A stretch of DNA of 41,147 nucleotides, taken from contig CAMNFQ010000007.1 of assembly GCA_946537295.1 (NCBI GenBank), positions 1 through 41,147 of the forward strand. Direction: 5' to 3'. This document shows positions 8,264 through 18,427 of the stretch, in pieces. Both the position numbers and the translations under genes were made by a program. The notes beneath the pieces were generated by a model, which was not told the DNA's origin, searched no databases, and saw only the letters and a program-made list of their open reading frames with translations. This stretch comes from an uncultured Bacillota bacterium (GTDB lineage: Bacteria; Bacillota_I; Bacilli_A; Erysipelotrichales; Erysipelotrichaceae). How positions within the stretch are numbered: position 1 is the first letter of the stretch; each line of letters opens with the position of its first letter.

Positions 8264-8943
8264 TAAGCTTCAGAAAGAATAATCGAAGAGCGAATTGATA
8301 AAGAAATATCATCAAGTTTGCTGTGTTCAATATAATACTTGTCAGTAAAACTTTCATCAATAGTTCTATTATCTTGAGAGAGAATCAATGAAAATGGTCT
8401 TTTGATCTGTAAAGATTCAAGAGGCTTTCCTGTTGAGCCAAATGGATAAATATAGTGATCCTTATAATCTTTAAGATATGAATCAAGATCGGCAAAGTGA
8501 ACAATATTACAATGAAAAATCGAACCCATCGATGCCCTGATGCAACGTGGATCAAAATAATCCAGATCACAATCAATCAGAATGATGTTCTTGAAATCAA
8601 AAGAAACTGAAGATCTCATGATTGTACCTAGTTCTCCGAAATCATTAAAACGATAAGCAACGATATGATCATCATTACTTAACTGATCATAGAATTTATT
8701 AAAAACACCAATACAGTAACAATTCTCTTTCAGGGAAAGCTTTTCAATTAGTCTATCATCATAAACAATCTCAACATGATTGTTTTCACACAGACTCACC
8801 AGATAAGAAAGCTGATGATTATTGGCAGCTTTATTAGAAAGATAGACTCTGATCATCTGCTTTGGTCTATGCTTTAAAGCTTCGATTGTCAAAGACATTC
8901 CCAGAGAGTAGGAAGTTTTATCTTCTTTTCTATACTTTTCCAT
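8242..8943 (-). CDS. Divergent SpoU/TrmH-type RNA methyltransferase
   Basis: NDFGELGTIMRSSVSFDFKNIILID...RASMGSIFHCNI...SLSIRSSIILSEAYYLKR resembles SpoU motifs 1-3, with motif 3 altered. Confidence 0.65.
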   Translation of the reverse strand: MEKYRKEDKTSYSLGMSLTIEALKHRPKQMIRVYLSNKAANNHQLSYLVSLCENNHVEIVYDDRLIEKLSLKENCYCIGVFNKFYDQLSNDDHIVAYRFNDFGELGTIMRSSVSFDFKNIILIDCDLDYFDPRCIRASMGSIFHCNIVHFADLDSYLKDYKDHYIYPFGSTGKPLESLQIKRPFSLILSQDNRTIDESFTDKYYIEHSKLDDISLSIRSSIILSEAYYLKRKR

Positions 8944-10444
8944 AATTAAATATTATCTCATTAGCTACTCTGATACCATCCAGTGCACAAGACATGATCC
9001 CTCCTCCATATCCTGCCCCTTCGCCAATTGGATAAAGATTAGGGGTATTAATCGATTGATAATGTTCATCTCTTTTTATTCTGATTGGACAAGATGATCT
9101 GGTTTCTGGTCCAATCATGATTCCCTTATCAATAAATCCGGGTATCTTGCGATCAAAATCACGTAAGGCGTCTTTAATAATCTGATTATCATGTTTTGTG
9201 AATAAATCATTAAAATTATATAAAACTGTTCCTAAAGGATAAGTAGAATCAGTCTTTAAAGGATTCAGTTCATTATTCATAAAATCAGAAATATTCTGTG
9301 ATAAAGCCTTATATGAAGATGAATAGGCATAAGCTTTCGATTCAATATCATGAAGATACTCATAGCCATCTTCAAATTCTTCCTTGTAGATCTGAATCAG
9401 AATAGCTGAATTTGCTATACCGGAAGATCTATCAGAATAAGACATGCCATTGGTGACAATAGTGTTTCTTTCTGACATGGCTGGTACCACAATACCTCCC
9501 GGACACATACAGAAAGAATAGACACCCTTTTCTCCTTTGTATCTTAAAAAATATTCATTTGCGGCATCAATGATTCCTTTTGTCTGTCTTTGATCAATAA
9601 ATGATTGGGGATGTTCAACACGAAAACCGATTGCAATATCTTTCTTTTCCAGATAGACATCATTATTTTTTAAAATCTTTACAACATCATAGGCACTATG
9701 TCCTGTTCCTAAAAGGAAATAATCACAATTATAAGTTCCTGCAGCTGTTTTAACCGCATACAGACGTCTGTTTTCATCAAGACATATATCTTTAAGATCT
9801 TCATTAAAATGAAATTCTACGCCTTTTAAAATAAGTCTGTCGGTAATGCTGGAAATAACATTTCTGATCTGATCAGTACCGATATGTGCATGATTTTCAT
9901 ATCTTATAGAATCTTTGGCACCATTTTCAACAAAGACATTCAGAATATAGTCAATATATTTATCTTTGATCCTGGTCGTCAATTTGGCATCAGAAAAAGT
10001 ACCGGCACCGCCTTCTCCAAATTGAATATTTGAAGATTCATCAAGAATGCCTTCCTTAAAGAATCTTTCAACATCCTTTACTCTTTCCGATATTCTTTTT
10101 CCTTTTTCCAGAACTATAACTTTAAAGCCAGCCTCATTCAGACGATAAGCCGCAAAGATACCACTAGGACCATAACCGGCAATGACGACTGTTTTATCAG
10201 GCCTTATATCAGGAACAGAAAAGTCTTCTTCTTTATACTTGCTTATATCCTTATTCAGATATCTGTCTTCATTCTCTATTTCAACAATTACAGCATAGAT
10301 ATAAACAGGTTCTTTACGAGCATCAAGTGACTTCTTATGTATACGAAAAGATCTGATTGGATGTCTCAGTTTCTTTTCGATCAGAATCTTTAGTTTATCC
10401 TCTGACTCGTCTGGTCTTAGTTTGATGCCGTTTATAAGTAACAT
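8930..10444 (-). CDS. COG2509-type FAD-dependent dehydrogenase/oxidoreductase
   Basis: VVIAGYGPSGIFAAYRL dinucleotide fold, IQFGEGGAGTFSDAKL, C-terminal YPIGEGAGYGGGIMSCALDGIRVAN. Confidence 0.85.
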   Translation of the reverse strand: MLLINGIKLRPDESEDKLKILIEKKLRHPIRSFRIHKKSLDARKEPVYIYAVIVEIENEDRYLNKDISKYKEEDFSVPDIRPDKTVVIAGYGPSGIFAAYRLNEAGFKVIVLEKGKRISERVKDVERFFKEGILDESSNIQFGEGGAGTFSDAKLTTRIKDKYIDYILNVFVENGAKDSIRYENHAHIGTDQIRNVISSITDRLILKGVEFHFNEDLKDICLDENRRLYAVKTAAGTYNCDYFLLGTGHSAYDVVKILKNNDVYLEKKDIAIGFRVEHPQSFIDQRQTKGIIDAANEYFLRYKGEKGVYSFCMCPGGIVVPAMSERNTIVTNGMSYSDRSSGIANSAILIQIYKEEFEDGYEYLHDIESKAYAYSSSYKALSQNISDFMNNELNPLKTDSTYPLGTVLYNFNDLFTKHDNQIIKDALRDFDRKIPGFIDKGIMIGPETRSSCPIRIKRDEHYQSINTPNLYPIGEGAGYGGGIMSCALDGIRVANEIIFNYGKV

Positions 10445-10480
10445 AACTTATTTTTATTATATGATATCAGACAAATGAAA

Positions 10481-10500
10481 AGCGGTCCTGATGAACCGCT
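10481..10500 (-). terminator. Terminator after rpsO (AGCGGTTCATCAGGACCGCTTTTC on minus strand)
   Basis: GC-rich inverted repeat and T run just past the rpsO stop. Confidence 0.75.
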
Positions 10501-10508
10501 GATCAATG

Positions 10509-10775
10509 TTATTTTCTTAAACCTAATTTAGCAACAAGATCTCTGTATCTGTTGACGTCTTCTCTCTTTAAATAGTCAAGTAAGCTTTTTCTCTTACCAA
10601 CCATCATGAGCAGACCTCTGTTAGAATGGAAATCCTTCTTATTGCTTTGCATATGCACAGTCAGTTTGTTGATTGTAGCAGTAAGTAAAGCAACCTGAAC
10701 TTCTACAGAACCTGTGTCACCTTCGAATCTGGCATAATCCTTAACGATCTTGGCCTTTTCTTCTTTTGATAACAT
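10509..10775 (-). CDS. rpsO: 30S ribosomal protein S15
   Basis: [23 protein letters not shown]...[21 protein letters not shown]. Confidence 0.97.
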   Translation of the reverse strand: MLSKEEKAKIVKDYARFEGDTGSVEVQVALLTATINKLTVHMQSNKKDFHSNRGLLMMVGKRKSLLDYLKREDVNRYRDLVAKLGLRK

Positions 10776-10934
10776 TTCTTTTCTCCTTTTCTTAATTTAG
10801 ATTGAAACCGGGTAAGGAATCGGAGTTAATCCAAACTCAGCAACAATGCTTATTTAATATAACATAAGCTTTTACAATATTCAATTAAGTAAAGTGATTT
10901 GTTTTGCAAAAAACATTCAAGTTACAATTAAGCT

Positions 10935-12452
10935 ATGTATAAAAGAACTCTGATCATAATGATGATCATAATCAGTATATTTCTTAATGGTTGTCATAAC
11001 AAATTGAATAATAACAATAATATCGTTTTCTATGAAATATTTACGGGATCTTTTTCTGATTCAAACAATGATGGAATCGGTGATCTTAACGGTATAATTA
11101 ACAGGATACCTTATCTTAAGAATGATCTCGGTATTGAAGGAATTTGGCTTACACCGATCTTTGAATCCGTTTCTTATCATAAATATGACGTTATTGACTA
11201 TTACAAGATCGATCCGGATTTCGGCAACATTGACGATCTGAAAAGACTGATCGAAACAGCCCATTCAGAAAATATCAGAATTATTCTTGATCTGGTAATA
11301 AACCATACATCTGATAAAAACGACTGGTTTAAACAATTCAAAAAAGCTCATCGGCTAAAAGATATTTCTAATCCATATTATGATTACTATTCATTTTCTG
11401 ATTCCAATAAGCTTGCAAATAACAGGACTTATTATCAGATAGATAATACCAATGAATACTATGAAGCAAACTTTTCCAGTGACATGCCGGAACTTAATTT
11501 TGACAGTAAAGATGTCAGAAACGAATTACTTGCAATAGCTGAATACTATCTGGATCTTGGTATTGACGGTTTCCGATATGATGCAGCAAAATATATCTAT
11601 TTCAATCAGAATGATGAAACAATAGATTTCTGGTCATGGTTTAATAATCAACTCAAAAAGAAACATCCGAATATCTATCTGGTATCAGAAGTCTGGTCAG
11701 AAAAAGATGAGATCATAAAATACAGTGAATCAATGAACTGCTTCGATTTTGATATGGCTGCAGAAAACGGATATATCATCCAAAGCACAAATGGTTTAAA
11801 TCTTAAATACTACACCGAATATATTGAAAACTATCAGAATGAACTTGCCCAGATAAACAAGAATGGTCAGTTTGTAAGTTTCATAACAAATCATGACATG
11901 GACAGAGCTGCAGAATTCTATGATGTCGATAATGGTAAGGCATATCTGGCTGCTTCTTTAAATATTCTTACTCCTGGCAGTCCGTTTATCTATTATGGTG
12001 AAGAAATCGGCATGAAAGGAAGTAAAGGAAATTCCAATAATGATTCCAACAGAAGACTGTCAATGCTTTGGGGTGATGAAGATTCGATCAAAGATCCGCC
12101 AGGATCAGATTATCCTGATACAAAGCAGACAAACAGATCAGTCAGTGAACAATTGAGAGATGATAGCAGTCTATTAAACTGTTACAAGAAGCTTCTAAAG
12201 ATCAGAAAAGAATATCCACAAATCGCAAATGGAACATATGCAAGTTATGATTTGCATAATTCAAATCTTGGTGGCTTTAAAATTACTTTTGATAATAAAA
12301 TAAGCTATTTGATACATAATAATTCAGGTAAAACAATCACGATCAAAAACGATTCTTTTAAAACGCTTCTTGATCAGGCTGGATATTCTAAAGCATATCT
12401 GGAAAACACTAAACTAGTTATCGGACCATATACAAGTGCAATTATTGAATAA
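10935..12452 (+). CDS. Secreted lipoprotein GH13 alpha-amylase-type glycosidase
   Basis: Lipobox LNGC; GDLNGIINRIPYL, DLVINHTSD, DGFRYDAAKY, SEVWSE, ITNHDMDR GH13 motifs. Confidence 0.93.
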   Translation: MYKRTLIIMMIIISIFLNGCHNKLNNNNNIVFYEIFTGSFSDSNNDGIGDLNGIINRIPYLKNDLGIEGIWLTPIFESVSYHKYDVIDYYKIDPDFGNIDDLKRLIETAHSENIRIILDLVINHTSDKNDWFKQFKKAHRLKDISNPYYDYYSFSDSNKLANNRTYYQIDNTNEYYEANFSSDMPELNFDSKDVRNELLAIAEYYLDLGIDGFRYDAAKYIYFNQNDETIDFWSWFNNQLKKKHPNIYLVSEVWSEKDEIIKYSESMNCFDFDMAAENGYIIQSTNGLNLKYYTEYIENYQNELAQINKNGQFVSFITNHDMDRAAEFYDVDNGKAYLAASLNILTPGSPFIYYGEEIGMKGSKGNSNNDSNRRLSMLWGDEDSIKDPPGSDYPDTKQTNRSVSEQLRDDSSLLNCYKKLLKIRKEYPQIANGTYASYDLHNSNLGGFKITFDNKISYLIHNNSGKTITIKNDSFKTLLDQAGYSKAYLENTKLVIGPYTSAIIE

Positions 12453-12455
12453 AAA

Positions 12456-12480
12456 AGCCAGGTAACTGTTTAGCCTGGCT
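12456..12480. terminator. Bidirectional terminator AGCCAGG...CCTGGCT
   Basis: Inverted repeat between convergent genes with A/T flanks. Confidence 0.8.
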
Positions 12481-12497
12481 ATTGTTTAGACAATATA

Positions 12498-13682
12498 CTA
12501 ATATTCAAGATTCTTTTCGGTCTCTTTAGAGAAGACATTGGCAACTGCACCACTAAATGTCAGCTGAATCTGTTTACCATGGTAGTTGATCGCATTGCCC
12601 TCAGTAGGAACGATTACAATTACATCTTTATTATCAATGGTCATATGCAGATGAGATGAAGTTCCCATAAGTTCACTGACATCAACTTTAGCCTTAATAC
12701 CATTATCACATAACTGCAGATGATCAGGTCTCACTCCCAGAATAACATCCTGATCTTCCACATTATTTGCATTCAATCTTTCCTGCTTATCATCTGAAAG
12801 CACAACATCAAGACCATTAGTAATAACATGATATTTGCCCTCTCTTTTTTCCAGTCTGGCATCAAAATAGTTCATAGTAGGTGTGCCGATAAAACCTGAA
12901 ACAAAGAGATTCCTTGGATGTTCGAATACTTCCTGAGGAGTACCGATCTGCTGAACAAAGCCATCTTTCATGACGACGATCCTGTCTCCTAAAGTCATAG
13001 CCTCAACCTGATCATGAGTTACATAGATAAACGTGGTATCAATACGATGTCTGAGCTTAATGATCTCAGAACGCATCTGGTTACGCAGTTTAGCATCCAG
13101 ATTTGATAAAGGTTCGTCCATCAGTAATACTTTCGGATTACGAACGATCGCTCTGCCGATCGCAACTCTTTGTCTTTGACCACCCGAAAGATTTTTTGGC
13201 TTACGATCGAGATACTGTGTAATATCAAGTATTTCTGCAGCTTCTCTTACCTTCTTATCTATCTCTTCTTTTGGAACCTTCGATATCTTTAATGGAAAGG
13301 CAATATTATCATAAACACTGAGATGAGGATATAGAGCATAGGATTGGAAAACCATTGCAATATCTCTTCCTTTAGGATCGACATCATTGCATAGCTTTCC
13401 GTCAATATATAATTCACCACTGGTAATATCTTCTAATCCTGCTATCATACGCAATGTCGTAGATTTACCGCATCCTGAAGGACCAACCAGAACTATGAAT
13501 TCTTTATCTTTGATATCAATGTTGAATTCCTGAACAGCTACAACACCTTCATCGGTCATCTGCAGATGACCTGTTCTGTGTCCACCGGTATCTTTTTTAA
13601 CTTTGCCAAATAGGCCTTTATTTCCAGAACCTCCTGAAAATGGATAAACTTTCTTGATATTTTTTAAAATAACTTCTGACAT
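12498..13682 (-). CDS. MsmX/UgpC-type carbohydrate ABC transporter ATPase
   Basis: GPSGCGKST, LSGGQRQRVAIGRA, LLMDEPLSNLDAKLR; C-terminal TOBE-like region. Confidence 0.93.
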   Translation of the reverse strand: MSEVILKNIKKVYPFSGGSGNKGLFGKVKKDTGGHRTGHLQMTDEGVVAVQEFNIDIKDKEFIVLVGPSGCGKSTTLRMIAGLEDITSGELYIDGKLCNDVDPKGRDIAMVFQSYALYPHLSVYDNIAFPLKISKVPKEEIDKKVREAAEILDITQYLDRKPKNLSGGQRQRVAIGRAIVRNPKVLLMDEPLSNLDAKLRNQMRSEIIKLRHRIDTTFIYVTHDQVEAMTLGDRIVVMKDGFVQQIGTPQEVFEHPRNLFVSGFIGTPTMNYFDARLEKREGKYHVITNGLDVVLSDDKQERLNANNVEDQDVILGVRPDHLQLCDNGIKAKVDVSELMGTSSHLHMTIDNKDVIVIVPTEGNAINYHGKQIQLTFSGAVANVFSKETEKNLEY

Positions 13683-13692
13683 ATTTTACTCC

Positions 13693-15180
13693 TTATGCTC
13701 TACCGTATGTATGAGACATTCTTTTTAATTTATCAGCAATCTTTTTATTGAAGACACCTTTTTCTGCTCGCCATTTCCAGTTATTGCCTAAAGTGCTGGG
13801 TTTATTCATTCGGGCAGAATTATCTAAGCCGAGCAGATCCTGTGCCTGAACAATTGCAGTATCAGCATTTGATTCAAATAAACATCTGATCATCGCCCAG
13901 TTCATATCACTATCTTTTTCAGCATTCATATATTCTTTGCAGTATTCAAGCTGATCTTCTGGTATCGAATGGATCCAACCCATGATTGTTTCATTATCAT
14001 GAGTTCCACAATATACTACTGAATTCTTTCGGAAATTATAGGGAATATTATCATTGGAATCTGCATCGCGGGAATCAAAACCGAATTCCATGACATTCAT
14101 GCCTGGGAATTTTGAATAGTTCAGCAGATCTTTAACTTCATCATCCATGTATCCCAGATCTTCAGCTATAATATTTTCACCGACATTTTCTCTGATCGAC
14201 CTGATCAGATCTTTTGAGGGTCCTTTTACCCATTTGCCATCTAAAGCATCTTCAGCATCAGCATCGATCGAATAATAACTGGCTAAGCCTCTGAAATGAT
14301 CAATTCTGACATAGTCATAAACCATGCAAAGATGTGAAATACGGGAAACCCACCAACTGTAGTTATCTTTTTTGTGTTCTTCCCATTTATATAGAGGATT
14401 GCCCCACAACTGACCTGTTGGCGAAAAACCATCAGGCGGACATCCAGCAACCCTGATAAGTTTCAGATCTTTATCAACCTGAAACAGATCAGGATGAGAC
14501 CATAAATCACATGAATCTTCCGCAACATAGATCGGACAATCGCCGATAATTGAAATGCCCCTGGAATTGGCATATTCCTTCAAGGAAAACCATTGACAGA
14601 AAAACAGATACTGGACACCCTTCCAGAAATCAATTTCTTTTCTGTTTTCTTCATCATTGCAGAAACAATCGATCGTCTCTTTATCTTTCAGCCGGAATTT
14701 TCTATCCCATGATGATAAGCCGACATTGCCATGTCTGGTCTTGATTGCCATAAACAGTGCATAATCTTCAACCCATGAATTATGGTGACAGAAATCATAA
14801 TAGTCATCTAACGGTTTTGTTTTAAATAAATTACTTACAGCTTTTCTTAAAACAGGATACCTTTTTTCAAACATCACACCATAATTGATCGAATCAGTGT
14901 TAGCTTTCCAATCAATATCAAGATAGTCTTCTTTAGCAAGTAAACCGTCATCGCAAAGCATATCAAGATCAATAAAATAAGGATTACCGGCAAATGTTGA
15001 TACTGATTGATATGGACTATCACCAAAACCTGTCTGAGATAAAGGAAGAATCTGCCAATAAGTCTGATGAGCATCATGAAGAAAATCAACAAAATTGTAA
15101 GCTTCTTTTCCTAGAGTTCCAATGCCGTGATCTGAGGGCAAGGAACTGATATGCATTAAAACACCTGATTTTCTTTCCAT
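13693..15180 (-). CDS. malQ: 4-alpha-glucanotransferase (GH77)
   Basis: RKSGVLMHISSLPSDHGIGTLG, YVRIDHFRGLASYYSID, IIAEDLGYMDDEV, GTHDNETIMGW. Confidence 0.95.
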   Translation of the reverse strand: MERKSGVLMHISSLPSDHGIGTLGKEAYNFVDFLHDAHQTYWQILPLSQTGFGDSPYQSVSTFAGNPYFIDLDMLCDDGLLAKEDYLDIDWKANTDSINYGVMFEKRYPVLRKAVSNLFKTKPLDDYYDFCHHNSWVEDYALFMAIKTRHGNVGLSSWDRKFRLKDKETIDCFCNDEENRKEIDFWKGVQYLFFCQWFSLKEYANSRGISIIGDCPIYVAEDSCDLWSHPDLFQVDKDLKLIRVAGCPPDGFSPTGQLWGNPLYKWEEHKKDNYSWWVSRISHLCMVYDYVRIDHFRGLASYYSIDADAEDALDGKWVKGPSKDLIRSIRENVGENIIAEDLGYMDDEVKDLLNYSKFPGMNVMEFGFDSRDADSNDNIPYNFRKNSVVYCGTHDNETIMGWIHSIPEDQLEYCKEYMNAEKDSDMNWAMIRCLFESNADTAIVQAQDLLGLDNSARMNKPSTLGNNWKWRAEKGVFNKKIADKLKRMSHTYGRA

Positions 15181-15182
15181 AA

Positions 15183-16037
15183 TCAGCCTTTAACTGCACC
15201 TGCTGCAACACCTTTAATGATGTATTTCTGACAGAAGATATAGACAAGTACTACCGGTAAAAGGGCTAAAATGATCAAAGCCATACTGGCACCCATATCG
15301 ACCTGTCCATATGATCCTCTAAGATACTGAATATGAATAGGAATGGTCCGGTATTTTGTAATATCAAGTACTAGATAAGGCAATAGATAATCATTCCATA
15401 CCCACATTGCTTCCAATATTCCAACAGAGATCAAAGAAGGAGAAAGCATCGGAAGGACAACTTTAAAGAATGTCTGAACCGGCGAACAGCCATCCATTAC
15501 TGCCGCCTCTTCTATTTCCAATGGAATCTGTTTAACAAAACCGGTAAACATGAAGATTGCCATTCCTGCACCAAAGCCAAGATACACAACAGGAATCGTA
15601 TAAGGCGTATTCAGATGAAGCATACTGGCAGTTGATGATAAAGTAAACTGAACCATCTGGAATGGTACGATCATTGAAAATGTACATAAGGCATAGACAA
15701 TTTTGGCAAAACGTGAATTAACACGTGAAATATACCAGGCGGACATCGATGTACAAACAAGGATCAATCCAACTGATAAAACCGTAATAACGATTGAATA
15801 GTAGACACAGGTCCAGAATGAGTAATTGCCCATATTTACACCATTTGTGTAATTAAGAAAACCAACAAATGTATCAGCATTAGGAAGTTTGAATGTTTCT
15901 AAAGCGATCGAACCTTTATCTTTAAAGGAGTTGATCAGAACAATTACGATCGGCAAGACCCAGGCGAGACTGGTTGCAGTAAGAATGATCGTAATGATCC
16001 AGGCTATTGTCTTTTCTCTTTTAGCATCATTTTTCAT
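15183..16037 (-). CDS. MalG-type carbohydrate ABC permease
   Basis: EAAVMDGCSPVQTFFKVVLPMLSP EAA loop; membrane topology. Confidence 0.92.
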   Translation of the reverse strand: MKNDAKREKTIAWIITIILTATSLAWVLPIVIVLINSFKDKGSIALETFKLPNADTFVGFLNYTNGVNMGNYSFWTCVYYSIVITVLSVGLILVCTSMSAWYISRVNSRFAKIVYALCTFSMIVPFQMVQFTLSSTASMLHLNTPYTIPVVYLGFGAGMAIFMFTGFVKQIPLEIEEAAVMDGCSPVQTFFKVVLPMLSPSLISVGILEAMWVWNDYLLPYLVLDITKYRTIPIHIQYLRGSYGQVDMGASMALIILALLPVVLVYIFCQKYIIKGVAAGAVKG

Positions 16038-16996
16038 TACTGCTGAACCTCCTTGGATTTGGTTGCTTTAAGCTGTATCAGAGAAATCGCAGCAACCATG
16101 ATAAAGAATATTACCGCTTTAGCTTGTGCAGTACCTTTAGCCCAGGTATTGATCTTACCGAAAGAACTTGAAATATTTAATGCAAGCATTTCCGTCATCT
16201 TGATCTGTGTACCTGAAGCCGTCGTCATGACAGGAGCACCACCAGTCAAGGCAAGGTTCTGATCATAAAGCTTAAAGGAATTGGTAAGCGTCAGAAACAT
16301 GCAGACTGTGATCGTAGACATCATATTAGGAACGATGACTTTAAATAAAGACTGCATTTTATTTGCACCATCAATTCTGGCCGCTTCCAGAATGTCTTCT
16401 GAAACTGACTGGAATCCGGCAATATAAATAATCATCATATATCCTATCTGTTGCCACGACATAAGAATCACAAGTCCCCAGAATCCGAATGTCTGATTAG
16501 CAGTAAGATAAGTATTATATTTTATCAGAATACCATTGAAAATCAGTTGCCAGATATATGACAAAACAATACCACCAATCAGATTAGGCATAAAAAAGAC
16601 CGCTCTGAATAGATTGGATCCTTTAATTTTCTGGGTTAAAAGATAAGCCAGAAAAAAGGAAAAGACATTAATGATCAAAACTGAAACGACTGCATAGGAT
16701 GCAGTATAGGTAAAAGCTTTCCGGAAAGATTCATCTTCAAATGCTCTGACATAATTAGAAAAGCCTACAAATACATCCTTGATCTTATCTAAAGGAATAT
16801 ATAGAGCCTCTCTGATCAGTCTGAATTCACAAAACGAAAGATAAATACCGGAAATAAACGGCCAGACAAAGCCTATGACAAAACACAGAAAAGTAGGAAT
16901 TAGAAACAGCCAGACTTTCTTTTTGATTGGTCTGATGATCAGTTCACTGCTTAAAGCTGTCGAGTCATGCGCTCTGAGCTTCTTTTTCTTTTGCAT
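16037..16996 (-). CDS. MalF-type carbohydrate ABC permease
   Basis: EAARIDGANKMQSLFKVIVPNM EAA loop; TM helices. Confidence 0.92.
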   Translation of the reverse strand: MQKKKKLRAHDSTALSSELIIRPIKKKVWLFLIPTFLCFVIGFVWPFISGIYLSFCEFRLIREALYIPLDKIKDVFVGFSNYVRAFEDESFRKAFTYTASYAVVSVLIINVFSFFLAYLLTQKIKGSNLFRAVFFMPNLIGGIVLSYIWQLIFNGILIKYNTYLTANQTFGFWGLVILMSWQQIGYMMIIYIAGFQSVSEDILEAARIDGANKMQSLFKVIVPNMMSTITVCMFLTLTNSFKLYDQNLALTGGAPVMTTASGTQIKMTEMLALNISSSFGKINTWAKGTAQAKAVIFFIMVAAISLIQLKATKSKEVQQ

Positions 16997-17055
16997 AATT
17001 ATCCCCTTTCATTTACTCTTTTAAATACTATTACTTAAAACAATAAACAAAAAAG

Positions 17056-17078
17056 AGGGCGAAGAAAAACTTCGCCCT
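17056..17078 (-). terminator. Intra-operon stem-loop AGGGCGAAG-TTTTT-CTTCGCCCT followed by a T run
   Basis: Perfect 9-bp stem between binding-protein stop and the malF-type start; minus-strand TCTTTTTT tail. Confidence 0.75.
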
Positions 17079-17089
17079 TAACTGAAAGA

Positions 17090-18370
17090 TTATTGTTTTT
17101 CCTGTGCGTATAAAGTATTCCAGCCGTTTACAAATGCATTTTCAACAACTGACCAATCACCATCTACAGCATATGACTGTAAAGCAGTAACTAAACCAGC
17201 ACGGAAATCATCAACTGCAGGAGTGTAGTTGAATGCCCAGTCAACGTTATAGTTGCCTGCTGCGAGTAAAGCATTAGCTTGAGCAAAGAAGACGTTTTCA
17301 GGTTCAGCAGCATTCTTGAATGGAATAGGACCAAACTCCTTAGCCATCATCTTAGTACCTTCTTCAGAAGAAACAAGCCAGGTTACAAAATCAACAGTAG
17401 CCTTGATATCTTCAGGTTTTGCGAGGTTATTTAAAGCCCAGTGAGCTTCTGTACCAGAGCAAAGACCAGCTTTTTCTTCGCCTTCATGTCCGCAATAGAT
17501 TGGGATCATCTGCAGATCATCAGCAGAAAGGCCATAAGTACCTGTTAAAGCAGAGTATTCCCAAGAACCATTCTGATAGAAAACAGCTTTCTTATTACCG
17601 AATTCAGCTTCAGCTTCATCACCAGCAGTGTTATTAGCAACTGGATCAGTAGCAGAATTATTCAGATAAAGATCCCAGATGTTCTTATATTCATTGAGAT
17701 AAGTTCCCTTGATTTCACCTTTTGCTGTAATTCCTTCATAGTAAAGAGGAAGAGTGATAAGATGACCGGTGAATCTCCAAGATGAAGAAGGAGCAAGACC
17801 AGCATTAGTAAAGGCATCAAAGCCTAATTCAGCAGCTCTGGAATGAATATCTTCAGCTACAGCCTTTAATGTTTCGAAATTAGTGATTTCAGAAATATCG
17901 TGACCAGCTTCCTTTAATAAAGCCTTATTGACGATAATACCAAAACATTCATAACAGTAACCAATACCTAATGTCTTTGAATCTTTTGTCAGATCAAATG
18001 CATGAGTAGTCATCAGATCATAAGCATCTGTACCATTCCAGTCCGCACAATAATCGCCATAAGTAGCTACAGCACCATCATTAGTCAGCTGGAATAAAGT
18101 AAGTTCTGGAGAAGTCTTGCTTAATTCATTCTGTAAAGCAGTGTCATAAGTTCCGGAAGCAGCAGTAACGACTTTTACAGGCACACCAGTCTGCTCAGTA
18201 TATGTAGCAGCGATGGCTTGCCATGATTCATCTGCTTCAGGTTTGAAGTTCAGATAATAAACAGATCCAGTTGCGGCAGTTTCTTCACCACCATCAGCTG
18301 GTTTTTGGCTACAAGCTGATAATGAAAGTACCATTAATACAGCTAACAGCAAAGTAAAAAATCTTTTCAT
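17090..18370 (-). CDS. Extracellular sugar-binding lipoprotein of ABC transporter
   Basis: Signal peptide with SLSACS lipobox; family 1 solute-binding pattern; position before MalFG-type permeases. Confidence 0.92.
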   Translation of the reverse strand: MKRFFTLLLAVLMVLSLSACSQKPADGGEETAATGSVYYLNFKPEADESWQAIAATYTEQTGVPVKVVTAASGTYDTALQNELSKTSPELTLFQLTNDGAVATYGDYCADWNGTDAYDLMTTHAFDLTKDSKTLGIGYCYECFGIIVNKALLKEAGHDISEITNFETLKAVAEDIHSRAAELGFDAFTNAGLAPSSSWRFTGHLITLPLYYEGITAKGEIKGTYLNEYKNIWDLYLNNSATDPVANNTAGDEAEAEFGNKKAVFYQNGSWEYSALTGTYGLSADDLQMIPIYCGHEGEEKAGLCSGTEAHWALNNLAKPEDIKATVDFVTWLVSSEEGTKMMAKEFGPIPFKNAAEPENVFFAQANALLAAGNYNVDWAFNYTPAVDDFRAGLVTALQSYAVDGDWSVVENAFVNGWNTLYAQEKQ

Positions 18371-18427
18371 TTTATGTTCCCTTTCTATATTATTTTGTGT
18401 AACTTTTCACAATTTTTACACAATTAA

